From Peptoniphilus_A olsenii (lineage in GTDB: Bacteria > Bacillota > Clostridia > Tissierellales > Peptoniphilaceae), in assembly GCF_040545475.1 (NCBI RefSeq), contig NZ_JBEPMA010000017.1:1-39409 (forward strand): a stretch of 39,409 nucleotides of DNA, in the 5' to 3' direction. The first letter of the stretch is position 1. Each line of letters opens with the position of its first letter. The notes beneath the pieces are model-generated. The model worked only from the letters and a program-made list of their open reading frames with translations, searched no databases and was not told the DNA's origin. The translations under genes were made by a program, and so were the position numbers. This document shows, piece by piece, positions 16,856 through 25,284 of this stretch.

Positions 16856-17547
16856 ATTTGCTTTTGCTTTTTATCGATATTAGAATTACTTTCGTTCTTA
16901 CTTACTTCATCTTTAACAAGCTTATCTTTTCTGTATATTCTCTTGCTCTTCTTTGCTTCAATAGGTTTATCTTCACTTGTGTGAATTCGCTTAGACTCTT
17001 TCTCGTTGATTTTGTCTTGGAATTTATCCTTACTATGGATAAGTTTATCCTCATAATTTTTAAGAATTTGTCTTTTACTTGATGCCTTCTTATTGTTTAT
17101 TGGTTTAGACTTAGTTGAAATATCATCTGTTGTTAGTTTTTTAGAATTAATATTTCTACTGTTTTCACTATCAAAATTTACATTTTTGAAGTCTACATCT
17201 AAGTCTTCATCAAGTTTAAAGCTTTCATCTGTCCTTATTTCAAGATTAGTTTGTTTTGTTTCTTCAGCCTTATCCTTATTATCTAAAACTTCTTTTCTAA
17301 TTCTTTCCTTGTTTTTAGCCTTCTGAAAGTCTTTTAGTTTATCTTGTTTTTGATCCTTAGATAATACATTCTCATGGATAAGTTTAGATTCTTTTTCTGA
17401 AATTTTATCCCCGAACCTATCCTTAGTCTTAATAATCTTATTGGTATAATCATTTGAATGAACAAGTTTACTTTCAAGATTCTTTTCAGGAGCGTCCCTA
17501 TTTCGTATAATTTTCTTTTGAAAATCTTTTTTTAGTTTTTTATCCAT
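16856..17547 (-). pseudogene. CD1108-like T4SS cell-wall hydrolase, N-terminal charged region only
   Basis: Starts MDKKLKKDFQKKIIRNRDAP eight bases after the virB4 stop, where ICEs of this class encode the CD1108-type NlpC/P60 hydrolase. The remaining ~230 residues are almost all charged, with imperfect repeats around (S)KLIH: KLVHSNDYTNKI, SKLIHENVLSKD, KLIHSKDKFQDKI and SKRIHTSEDK. The membrane segment and the peptidoglycan-hydrolase domains that should follow are replaced by the terminase fragment; the frame stops at 16840. Loss of this enzyme would be expected to impair conjugation. Confidence 0.7.
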
Positions 17548-17554
17548 ATCACAC

Positions 17555-19978
17555 CTACTTAGCTTCTTCCGGTTTTGTTGTCATTAGCTTATATAACATG
17601 GTGTCTTTAGGAAATTTATCAATAAATGGAACAATAGTATTTCCAAAGAATAAGAGTCCCTCACCTGCATTTGAATTAGTAATATAGTTTAACTGATAAG
17701 GCGATATTTTTAATTTCTTAGCAAGAATATCTCTATCCCCAGATGCTTGATTTAGCATTAGAACAAAGTCTGTATTATCAAAGATATTTTCAATTTCCTG
17801 ACTTGTTAAAAGGTCTTTTACGTTTTGAGTTATACCTGTTGGAATACCGCCCCATTTTCTAAATCTTTTCCAGATTTCTACTGAATATGAAGCAGTTTGT
17901 GGGTCTTTTAATAAAAGGTGGAACTCGTCTATATAGTATCTAGTAGACTTGCTTCCTCTATTTAGGGAAACCTTGTTCCAAACTTGGTCTTGAATGACAA
18001 GCATACCTATTTTTTTAAGTTGTGTTCCTAGCTCTTTTATATCAAAGCAGAGCAGTTGCCTATTTAGGTCAACATTTGACCTATTATTAAAGACATTAAG
18101 ACTTCCCTTAACATAAATTTCCATTTCTGTTGCTAGTTTTCTACCAACACCCTCTTCTTGGGATAGGAGCATATCGTATAAATCTCCTAATATAGGCATA
18201 TTTTCTGGTTTTGGGTCTTCAAAATATTTTTGATATATCTTTGGTAAACACCTATCTATAACAGATTTTTCTGCAGCAGTAAGACCAGACCCTCCTACTA
18301 CAAGTTCAAGCATAGACATTATGAAGTTTGCCTTATCCTTTAAAGGTGCGTCCCCATCTCCATAGTTCATATTTATATCTAGTGGATTTAGGTAGTCCTT
18401 TGATTTTGCCGAAACTTTAATAACTTCTCCATTAAATTGTTTTACAAGGTTTGAATACTCGCCTTCAGGATCACAAATAATTACATCATCATCTGTGACA
18501 AGAATTGCATTTGCCATCTCTCTCTTTGCCGAGAAAGATTTACCAGAACCTGGTGTTCCTAATATTAGTCCGTTAGGGTTCTTTAATTTCTTCCTATCTG
18601 CCATAATCAAGTTTTGGCTAAGGGCATTTAAGCCATAATACAAGGAATTTGCCGAATCAATAAATAGCTCTTCTGTTGTAAAAGGCATAAAGACTGCCGT
18701 TGATGATGAAGTTAAAAATCTTTTTATCTCTACTTGATTAACTCCTAAAGGTAAGACAGAAACAAGTCCTTGCTCTTGCTGATGAGATAATCTTTTTACC
18801 TGACAATTATGTCTGTTTGCAATTGATGATATTTGAGCAATAGTGTTTTCTAATTTTTGATTAGTCCTGGCAAAATTCATCATTACTATGGTAACTACAA
18901 AGAGCCTTTCATCTCTATTTTGTAAGTCAGATAACATGGATTTAACATCAGCACCAAAAGTATTTATATCTGAAGGAATAATATCCATATCATATCCAGC
19001 ACGAACTGCTTTCTTTTGTTCTTCAATTTTCATTCTGTCCAGATCTGTGTTCTTTCTCTTAATAAGTTTTATAGCTTCTGCTTGCTCAACTACATCTATA
19101 TGAAAAGCTACATAAATATTGTCATCAATATCTAAAAACTCAGATAACATTCTGTCTGACAACTCACTTGCAAGTATTTGAAAATGGCTTACTGCTCCAA
19201 TATATTTACCAAATTTAAAATTATTTGCTGGTGTAAAATTAAAGATATTGGGAGTTATATGTGATTTTGTAGACTCTTTCTTCTTCAAATCTTTATATGA
19301 AAAATCAAAGTTCTTGTCTGGATTTAACATATCGTGAACAAGTCTTAGTCTTTCTTCGCCATCAAGACTTTCTGCTCTTACTCCCATAGATTTAAAGTTA
19401 GATAAAATATCCACTTCAAGTCTATTTAGCTTTGCTCTTGCTTGCTCTAGGTTATCGGCTTCTGTAGTAAAGGTTATATACTTCATCTTTTTAAGTCCGT
19501 TATTGCCCTTTGCAAGTTGAAGCTTTAACATTTCCCTAAACTCTTTTCTTACATCGTCATAGAAGTCTCCCTTATCAGCAATTTTAATTGCATCTTGTAG
19601 GTCTCTATTTCTTCCTAATTGATTTACATATGAAAGTTCAATGTGGACGCTTGGATCAAAAGAATTTAAAAAGTTGGCAAATTGGTTAAAGATTAAATCT
19701 CTATCTTCTTCCAATGCCAACTGGTAATTTATATCTTGAAATGAAATTGTCTTTGAATAATTTTTTTCATCTAACTGGCAAATGCCCTCTGGTAACATTC
19801 TTATATATGGAATAGTGTCCTCAACAGTAAATCTCTTTTTCTCTTTATTTAAAATTACACTTAGAAGACTATTTGTTGGTTCTTTCTTTGTTTTTAGCCT
19901 TCTTACTTCCTTTCGGTCTTTTTTTAATTGTTTTTCCCTTAGATTTAAGTCGCTGATTTGCTTTTTTCTTTGCTTCAA
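17555..19978 (-). CDS. virB4: VirB4/TraC-like conjugation ATPase
   Basis: 807 residues starting at TTG 19978. A perfect AGGAGG (19985-19990) six bases upstream fixes this start, which lies 110 bases inside prgI. The N-terminal CagE/TrbE region (YIRMLPEGICQLDEKNY, SFQDINYQLALEED) is followed by the C-terminal AAA+ domain: Walker A GLILGTPGSGKSFSAKREM, VIICDPEGEYSNLVKQF, and Walker B RYYIDEFHLLL, then WGGIPTGITQNVKDLL. It powers assembly and substrate transfer of the type IV secretion channel from the cytoplasmic side. The frame is complete. Confidence 0.95.
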   Translation of the reverse strand: MKQRKKQISDLNLREKQLKKDRKEVRRLKTKKEPTNSLLSVILNKEKKRFTVEDTIPYIRMLPEGICQLDEKNYSKTISFQDINYQLALEEDRDLIFNQFANFLNSFDPSVHIELSYVNQLGRNRDLQDAIKIADKGDFYDDVRKEFREMLKLQLAKGNNGLKKMKYITFTTEADNLEQARAKLNRLEVDILSNFKSMGVRAESLDGEERLRLVHDMLNPDKNFDFSYKDLKKKESTKSHITPNIFNFTPANNFKFGKYIGAVSHFQILASELSDRMLSEFLDIDDNIYVAFHIDVVEQAEAIKLIKRKNTDLDRMKIEEQKKAVRAGYDMDIIPSDINTFGADVKSMLSDLQNRDERLFVVTIVMMNFARTNQKLENTIAQISSIANRHNCQVKRLSHQQEQGLVSVLPLGVNQVEIKRFLTSSSTAVFMPFTTEELFIDSANSLYYGLNALSQNLIMADRKKLKNPNGLILGTPGSGKSFSAKREMANAILVTDDDVIICDPEGEYSNLVKQFNGEVIKVSAKSKDYLNPLDINMNYGDGDAPLKDKANFIMSMLELVVGGSGLTAAEKSVIDRCLPKIYQKYFEDPKPENMPILGDLYDMLLSQEEGVGRKLATEMEIYVKGSLNVFNNRSNVDLNRQLLCFDIKELGTQLKKIGMLVIQDQVWNKVSLNRGSKSTRYYIDEFHLLLKDPQTASYSVEIWKRFRKWGGIPTGITQNVKDLLTSQEIENIFDNTDFVLMLNQASGDRDILAKKLKISPYQLNYITNSNAGEGLLFFGNTIVPFIDKFPKDTMLYKLMTTKPEEAK

Positions 19979-20279
19979 GGTATGCCTCCTTTCTTATTCT
20001 CTTAGTTGGTTGATAAAACTTATGAAGATAGAAAAATTTAAAATATTTTTCAAAAGTTAAAGTATCTTTTTCATATAAGGTTATAAAAAAGATTGGCAGG
20101 GTTACTATTAGCATTACAATGATAGAAACATCATTAGGTAGATATTTCTTCATAAATAAATAGGTTGGTATGCCAATTAGTCCTGCCACAGAAAAACCTA
20201 TAAGTTGTCTTTTAGTTAAGTTAAATGCAACCTTTGTTTTAATCTTGTCCAAATCCTTTGGTATTGGTACATACGCCAT
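19869..20279 (-). CDS. prgI: PrgI-family T4SS membrane protein
   Basis: 136 residues: MAYVPIPKDLDKIKTKVAF, NLTKRQLIGFSVAGLIGIPT and DVSIIVMLIVTLPIFFITLY give two membrane helices (about 27-45 and 50-68), followed by a basic tail. PrgI proteins are VirB3-like partners of VirB4. Its 3' end encodes the start of virB4 in another frame, so the two are translated from overlapping mRNA. Confidence 0.9.
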   Translation of the reverse strand: MAYVPIPKDLDKIKTKVAFNLTKRQLIGFSVAGLIGIPTYLFMKKYLPNDVSIIVMLIVTLPIFFITLYEKDTLTFEKYFKFFYLHKFYQPTKRIRKEAYLEAKKKANQRLKSKGKTIKKRPKGSKKAKNKERTNK

Positions 20280-20280
20280 T

Positions 20281-20571
20281 TTAATCTCCCTCTACTTCTT
20301 CTTTAGAAAGTTCAAGTATATGGTCATAATTAGATATTGTTTCTTCTTCTAGGTAGCTAATTCTTTCTTCTAATTCTTCTTGTTTTTCTTCAATTCTGTC
20401 ATTGTATTCTCCTTGATACATAACAAATTCATTGTGACATCTTCCGAGTCTGTTTATTCTTATCTTTAAGTTTCTAATTTCATCATTTCTTTTCTTCTCT
20501 TTTAAGATCTCATAAATTCCTCCCAATAAAATTCCAAATCCCAATAAAGCACAATTTTTCTTTTTTAACAT
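20281..20571 (-). CDS. small membrane-anchored coiled-coil protein of the T4SS operon
   Basis: 96 residues: one N-terminal hydrophobic helix (NCALLGFGILLGGIYEIL, about 6-23) and a long charged coiled coil (about 25-90, with heptad-like EEKQEELEERISYLEEET). It ends one base before prgI. The position between VirB6 and PrgI suggests a structural or regulatory part of the channel. I do not recognise a named family. Confidence 0.7.
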   Translation of the reverse strand: MLKKKNCALLGFGILLGGIYEILKEKKRNDEIRNLKIRINRLGRCHNEFVMYQGEYNDRIEEKQEELEERISYLEEETISNYDHILELSKEEVEGD

Positions 20572-20580
20572 TTATTCCTC

Positions 20581-21444
20581 CTAGTGCGTATTCATAATAC
20601 TTTTTGCAACTGTTCCACTCTTAAACATCATAAGTCCAAGTAGTAGAGCATATCCTAATATACTAAACAAGCTTGCGTGAATATCTGTAATCTGTACCGT
20701 TCTTATTAAAACGGTGTAGATACCTAAACATACCATCAAAAACAAACCTTGTAGTCCCAAGGCAAAAAGTCCCTTGATATAATTTGTTCCAATCTGACCC
20801 CATTCTTTATTTCCCATAGTCGCAAATGGTATGGATGATACTGATGAGTAGACATATATTTCAAACATACGCCCATATACTATTAAGGTAATAGTTAAAG
20901 ATATACATTGAATTGCAATCCTAACAAGGCTTGTTTCAACTAATATCATTATTAATGCACCAACATCTTTTTCTTTTAATGTATCAACCATTGCAACTAT
21001 CTGATCTCCTGAAACAGTGGCAGAAGTAGTGATTACCCCTGCCGCTTTGTTTACAAGATTTTGTGCCACATCAAAGACTGCCATTGAAAACTCAAAGGCA
21101 TGGCTTGCAAGGTAGACTGCTATAAACATCTTTATAATGTATTTGAAAAACTCAAAAGTATCCGTATCGTGCATATTATTCTTTTGCATAACCATATTTA
21201 TGAGCTCAATACATAAAACTGCTGTTATGATAAGACCTGCTATTGGAACAATCACATTGTCATTAATGTTTTTTATGAAGTTATACACTTCTCCATTCCA
21301 ACCCATTGGCGTCTTTCCAACATCAGTTGCAATAACTCCTACCTTGTCATTTATATCTAAGAACATGGACTCAAGATTTGCTTTGATACCTCCGAGTAGC
21401 ATATCCTTAAAAAATTCAGTTAGCTTGTCAAAGATACCAAACAT
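20581..21444 (-). CDS. VirB6/TrbL-like T4SS membrane protein
   Basis: 287 residues with about six hydrophobic segments. The N-terminus (MFGIFDKLTEFFKDMLLGGI) and the TVLCIELINMVMQKNNMHD, AVYLASHAFEFSMAVFDVAQ and SIPFATMGNKEWGQIGTNYI segments are typical of the TrbL-CD1112 family of Gram-positive ICEs. It should form part of the inner channel. It lies between the Maff2 gene and the coiled-coil gene, in standard order. Confidence 0.9.
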   Translation of the reverse strand: MFGIFDKLTEFFKDMLLGGIKANLESMFLDINDKVGVIATDVGKTPMGWNGEVYNFIKNINDNVIVPIAGLIITAVLCIELINMVMQKNNMHDTDTFEFFKYIIKMFIAVYLASHAFEFSMAVFDVAQNLVNKAAGVITTSATVSGDQIVAMVDTLKEKDVGALIMILVETSLVRIAIQCISLTITLIVYGRMFEIYVYSSVSSIPFATMGNKEWGQIGTNYIKGLFALGLQGLFLMVCLGIYTVLIRTVQITDIHASLFSILGYALLLGLMMFKSGTVAKSIMNTH

Positions 21445-21454
21445 AGACTTTCTC

Positions 21455-21670
21455 CTAATTTAAAGCATTTGCAAGTAGTGGAATTAATTTAATACCGATT
21501 AGTACAATTCCTCCACCAGCCATAAGCTGCTTAATACCTTGAGATTTAGCACCAGGGTTATCATTACCATAACCTTCCATTAAGTTAATAACTCCCCATG
21601 CTCCTAAACCTGCACCAATTGCAGTTACAAGTGTCTTTAAAACTCCAACTCCAGCTGTAAAAAATTCCAT
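21455..21670 (-). CDS. Maff2-family small membrane protein
   Basis: 71 residues with two hydrophobic helices: GVLKTLVTAIGAGLGAWGVI (about 8-27) and QLMAGGGIVLIGIKLIPLLA (about 48-67). The MEFFTAGVG start and the glycine-rich spacing are typical of Maff2 proteins, which may be VirB2/pilin-like subunits of Gram-positive conjugation systems. It starts just after ssb and just before the VirB6 gene. Confidence 0.9.
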   Translation of the reverse strand: MEFFTAGVGVLKTLVTAIGAGLGAWGVINLMEGYGNDNPGAKSQGIKQLMAGGGIVLIGIKLIPLLANALN

Positions 21671-21671
21671 A

Positions 21672-21983
21672 TTATTCCTCCTCGTTTTCTTGTCTTTTTT
21701 CTATTTTGTTTAGTGATTTAACTATAAAATTCTTGTAGACCTTATCTACTTTTTTATTTTCTTTGAAATATCCAAAGACATGGATTAGATCCCCTTTTTC
21801 AAATTCTTTTACAATTTCTACCTTTTCTCCATATACTGAGCAATTTGTATATTCTTTGCCCTTTCCATATTTTTTAACAAGAGCAAAATTTGCTACTTGA
21901 ACACTTTCTCCATCTTTTTCAAATTCTGAAATTTCAGCTTCCTTAACTAAATTTGCATTAATATTTATCATTTCTCTATCCAT
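21672..21983 (-). CDS. ssb: ICE-encoded single-stranded DNA-binding protein
   Basis: 103 residues with an OB-fold pattern: ININANLVKEAEISEFEKDG, VQVANFALVKKYGKGKEYTN, CSVYGEKVEIVKEFEKGDLI and HVFGYFKENKK. It is short and lacks the acidic SSB tail motif, as in plasmid and ICE versions. It is probably used to coat transferred single strands. It lies directly upstream of Maff2 and downstream of two leader hairpins and a tiny ORF. Confidence 0.8.
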   Translation of the reverse strand: MDREMININANLVKEAEISEFEKDGESVQVANFALVKKYGKGKEYTNCSVYGEKVEIVKEFEKGDLIHVFGYFKENKKVDKVYKNFIVKSLNKIEKRQENEEE

Positions 21984-22017
21984 TAATTTCTTCTCCTTAA
22001 TCTATATATTTCAATTA

Positions 22018-22048
22018 AAAAAGCGACTGAATTTATATTTCAATCGCT
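22018..22048 (-). terminator. second leader terminator before ssb
   Basis: Minus strand: AGCGATTGAA (22039-22048) pairs with TTCAGTCGCT (22022-22031), followed by a T-run and, about 25 bases on, the ssb ribosome site. Confidence 0.7.
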
Positions 22049-22072
22049 AAATGTCTTATATATTAAATTGTT

Positions 22073-22099
22073 TTAAGTGGGACTTCTTATCCTTACCAT
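22073..22099 (-). CDS. possible 8-codon leader peptide upstream of ssb
   Basis: ATG 22097-22099, with a perfect AGGAGG (22105-22110) five bases upstream, encodes MVRIRSPT and stops at TAA 22073-22075. It lies exactly between two terminator hairpins, as expected for a translated attenuator leader. It could instead be the stub of a deleted gene. Confidence 0.4.
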   Translation of the reverse strand: MVRIRSPT

Positions 22100-22122
22100 T
22101 TTAACCTCCTAATTTTGAGTAT

Positions 22123-22158
22123 AAAAAAAAGGCGATAGAGTTTTAAATTTCTATCGCC
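22123..22158 (-). terminator. first leader terminator before ssb
   Basis: Minus strand: GGCGATAGA (22150-22158) pairs with TCTATCGCC (22131-22139), then eight T. Sequence close to the hairpins at 1568 and 27192. Confidence 0.8.
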
Positions 22159-22184
22159 TGAGATTATCTAATATTTATTTTTCT

Positions 22185-22325
22185 TTAAATTAATTTTAAC
22201 TTTACCTTATCTCTATTTGTTAAATACTCTTCCACATCAAACAAGCTTTTCTTATCATGATCTTCCAACAGCTTGTAATTCTTATGCTTTGTAATATCAA
22301 ATTTATCAGACAAGAAATGTATTAC
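22185..22325 (-). pseudogene. virD4 3' end, copy C
   Basis: About 45 codons ending at TAA 22185-22187: SDKFDITKHKNYKLLEDHDK, SLFDVEEYLTNRDKVKLKLI. Very close to the real virD4 end at 25285, but the upstream part dissolves past 22310. One of three partial copies; it lies just before the ssb leader, where the original virD4 end would have been. Confidence 0.8.
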
Positions 22326-22351
22326 TACTCTTAGATAAAAATATACCAATT

Positions 22352-22870
22352 TTAATAATCTCCGTCTAAGTAATCCTCAAGTTGATATTCTTTCCCATCA
22401 ACTTCTATAAACCATGTGCTATAAGCATCTATATTTAAAGGATTATCATCAACAACATGAGTTTTATAATACTTTGTATATATACTATACATGAGATTCT
22501 TTCTTGTGTCATTCTTATCTATTTTCCCATTATAAAAAGATATATATACAGTAGATACTTTTGTATCTTTTTCCCAATATTTACTTGCAATTTCATCCAT
22601 GTGATTGGTATTTATGAATGGTTTTAATTTATCTATTACTTTCTTTACATCATTAATTTTAAAATTTTCAGATGTAACAAAATTAATATATAAGGATGGT
22701 CTTAAAAATTTTATTTGAATCTCACCTATTTTTTTATTTGATGACATCTCTTCTTTAAACAAATGAAACTCTTCACTTTTAACATTTTTTTCTTTAGAAC
22801 AAGAAGTTATAAATATCAACCCAATCATTAAGGTCACTATTATTAAATTTTTCCTGTTTTTATTTTTCAT
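22352..22870 (-). CDS. lipoprotein of unknown function, paired with a secreted cysteine peptidase
   Basis: 172 residues with a lipoprotein signal (LIIVTLMIGLIFITSC, lipid Cys at residue 24). The mature part has a mixed alpha/beta pattern with no recognised domain. Its start overlaps the stop of the peptidase gene, so the two are translated together. It could be an inhibitor or immunity partner of the peptidase, but only position supports that. Confidence 0.65.
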   Translation of the reverse strand: MKNKNRKNLIIVTLMIGLIFITSCSKEKNVKSEEFHLFKEEMSSNKKIGEIQIKFLRPSLYINFVTSENFKINDVKKVIDKLKPFINTNHMDEIASKYWEKDTKVSTVYISFYNGKIDKNDTRKNLMYSIYTKYYKTHVVDDNPLNIDAYSTWFIEVDGKEYQLEDYLDGDY

Positions 22871-24096
22871 TTAAAATACAACACTCCACAAGCTAGATTT
22901 CCATCCCATAATGCATTAAAGTTCAAAGAGCGCCTCTCGCCCCATGTAGAAACTGCAATATACCTATCTCCATTAGTTGTATTTCTAAAATACTTAGTTA
23001 TAGTCATCCAATGCCAATCATAATCGCTTTGGTTAGAATTCCAATATTGTAAATATGCTACAGGACAATCTCTCCTCAATCCAGACTTTATATAATTAGC
23101 GAAAGAATCCTTGGTATCCTTGTTATCAGACCAATAGGCTGATACATTAACTCCTCTACTTTTTGCAAAACTTTCAAAACCATCTTCAAAATAACTTAAA
23201 CTAGGTATTCCAATAATAGTTGGTGATAGATATTTTTCAACATCATACATATGATTTAAAAAACTCGACTTACTTAAATCTTTATACCTATATAGGGAAT
23301 CATATCCACCAACATATTTAGATAAATGATTTGCAATATTCGCAGCAGCTACTATTCCACAACCTTTATTTTTTAATTTTTCTTCACTAAACCAACTCTG
23401 GTTCCCACCATAATATCTGTTAGCAACGTTTACAAAATTGCTTTCATTGGTTAACTGAACAACCTCATTCCCGTACCTATTAATTGATGGTATCTCTTTT
23501 CTAAAATCATTTATTTCCTCTGATGGTTTAGGCAATATTAAAGTTTCTGGATTATCAATTGAATTGTTTTTAATATATTCTTTTAATTCTTCCTCTGTGA
23601 AAATTATTGACGGAAATACATAAAACAACTTTTCATTTGATTCAAAACAATGTATTTTTTGAAGTAGCTCATCATTATCTCCTGATTCCAGTACCCCATA
23701 ACCATCTTTTCTAGCATCTACTATACAATACTTATTTTTTGGCAGTAATAAAAAGTATGCATTTAAATTAGAATCAACATCATATAAAGGAATATTATCA
23801 ATATTTTTAAAACTCAAAACTTCCACTTCATTCTTGGTAGAATATAAATCGTCATTAGTTAAGTAAAAACTTTCAATAAAATCAGTTGCGATAGAAACAG
23901 CTTCCCTACTATCTAAATATATTTCCTTTGTATCACTTTTTGAAACTGAGTTGTCTGAAATATAATTATCGCTGTTTAACGTGCTTCTAGATTTTAACTC
24001 TGAATTATAATCTATCGATGATGATGCAAATACATTAGTTGATAATTGTATTAACATAATCAATATCACAATTAAACTAGAAAAAACTTTCTTCAT
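22867..24096 (-). CDS. secreted papain-fold cysteine peptidase
   Basis: 409 residues from ATG 24096 (AGGAGG upstream). The signal peptide is MKKVFSSLIVILIMLIQLST, then NVFAS with a likely cut after Ala24-Ser25. Residues about 30-200 form a pro-like region (DSREAVSIATDFIESFY; FYVFPSIIFTEEEL), as in Spi/streptopain-type propeptides. The catalytic part shows NKGCGIVAAANIANHL (Cys about 245), YDWHWMTITKYF (His about 362) and VSTWGERRSLNF, resembling the NSWG motif of papain. It should be exported and cleave proteins or peptides. It is cargo between two partial virD4 copies. Confidence 0.75.
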   Translation of the reverse strand: MKKVFSSLIVILIMLIQLSTNVFASSSIDYNSELKSRSTLNSDNYISDNSVSKSDTKEIYLDSREAVSIATDFIESFYLTNDDLYSTKNEVEVLSFKNIDNIPLYDVDSNLNAYFLLLPKNKYCIVDARKDGYGVLESGDNDELLQKIHCFESNEKLFYVFPSIIFTEEELKEYIKNNSIDNPETLILPKPSEEINDFRKEIPSINRYGNEVVQLTNESNFVNVANRYYGGNQSWFSEEKLKNKGCGIVAAANIANHLSKYVGGYDSLYRYKDLSKSSFLNHMYDVEKYLSPTIIGIPSLSYFEDGFESFAKSRGVNVSAYWSDNKDTKDSFANYIKSGLRRDCPVAYLQYWNSNQSDYDWHWMTITKYFRNTTNGDRYIAVSTWGERRSLNFNALWDGNLACGVLYFK

Positions 24097-24174
24097 AACT
24101 TTCCTCCTTTTTTTAATATCAAAGCAACATTCCCATGTCACACTTTTTCAAGTCCTTATCGTTCTATACGATTC

Positions 24175-24315
24175 TTACTCCACATTTATGGCGATTATAC
24201 TACCACTGTTATTACAAGTATAATTTCCTTTACCGTCCATATTGAGTCCTTTAGCTGTCTCATTAGTAAATTTCAAAGATGATTCAACTTCTCCGCTCTC
24301 TAATAAGATAATATG
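24175..24315 (-). other. coding remnant upstream of the peptidase gene
   Basis: Open frame of about 45 codons ending TAA 24175-24177, reading ESGEVESSLKFTNETAKGLN then MDGKGNYTCNNSGSIIAINV. It has no start codon and a stop just upstream, so it is the tail of a lost gene. It resembles the end of a small secreted protein; no family recognised. The rest of 24097-24534 shows nothing else. Confidence 0.3.
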
Positions 24316-24534
24316 TTACCTTCTTGTTTTTAGGCCTAAAAATTCTTATTAAGTAAATACTCCATCACTTCCTCTTATTTTTCATGTCCTACCTATCTAT
24401 TTTACAATTATATTTTATCATTAATATAAATTTAAATCTGCTAACTTTTGTGCATACTTTTTCAATATTGCCTAAATATAAGTATTCACCTACTCTACTA
24501 TATTTATAATCATGTTTTCTTTTAACCTAACTCC

Positions 24535-24955
24535 ATCTATTTTTGTAAATACTTCTCTACATCAAATACATTTCTATTATCATAATCTTCAAGAAGCTTA
24601 TAATTCTTATGCTTGGTTATATCGAATTTATATGATAAAAAAGGTCTTACTCCTCTTAACAGGTATATACACTTACCACCATCCATTACAGTTATTTCAT
24701 CTTACCTCATAAGTTCCTTACCAGTCTTTTGATAATTTAGTCCAAAAGATTTTTGATTTGATCTTGTTTCTGATGTGTTATATAAGTCTATAGTTTCTTT
24801 TCCTAATGTTTCTGATAACTCTTTTACTGTTGTTTTTTCCATCAAGAAAGAGTGGTGGAGTCACAGTTACAACTATTGTATCTGATAATCTTTATAGATT
24901 GCTTTTAATTGAGATTGTGCTTGCAGTATTATGCTTACTGATATTTTCCTTGAGA
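24535..24955 (-). pseudogene. virD4 3' end, degraded copy B
   Basis: About 420 bases clearly homologous to 25310-25755, the C-terminal part of virD4 (for example the region for SETRSNQKSFGLNYQKTG and QDEITVMDGGKC), but with stops and small deletions. At its 5' side (24956-24980) it joins half of a GGCGATAGA leader hairpin. Confidence 0.85.
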
Positions 24956-24990
24956 GTTTTTAATTTCTATCGCCTATTAATACCTTATTT

Positions 24991-25266
24991 CTAGTCTTCT
25001 AAAATCGATACTTCAAGGTCTATCGCTTTAAATGTAACAGTTATTCCTACTTCGTCTTTTACTATTTTTTCAAATAGCTCAGCTATATCATATGGGGACA
25101 TATCGTATATATCTTCATACCATTCATTACTTTCATCGTACATTGTCTCACATATTGCTTCAATATAATTTTTCTTATCCCTTGTAAGTTCTGTATCACT
25201 TTCTAGAATAAACTGCTCTCCATTTATATTTAATATAATTAAAGATGATTTTCTATTTTCACACAT
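24991..25266 (-). CDS. 91-residue acidic protein of unknown function
   Basis: Starts MCENRKSSLIILNINGEQFI. The strongly acidic body, EAICETMYDESNEWYEDIYD and MSPYDIAELFEKIV, resembles small cytoplasmic accessory or regulatory proteins. It starts behind a GGAG site 18 bases after the virD4 stop and is followed by half a terminator hairpin and virD4 copy B. I do not recognise the family. Confidence 0.6.
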   Translation of the reverse strand: MCENRKSSLIILNINGEQFILESDTELTRDKKNYIEAICETMYDESNEWYEDIYDMSPYDIAELFEKIVKDEVGITVTFKAIDLEVSILED

Positions 25267-25284
25267 TTTGCTTTCTCCATAAAC

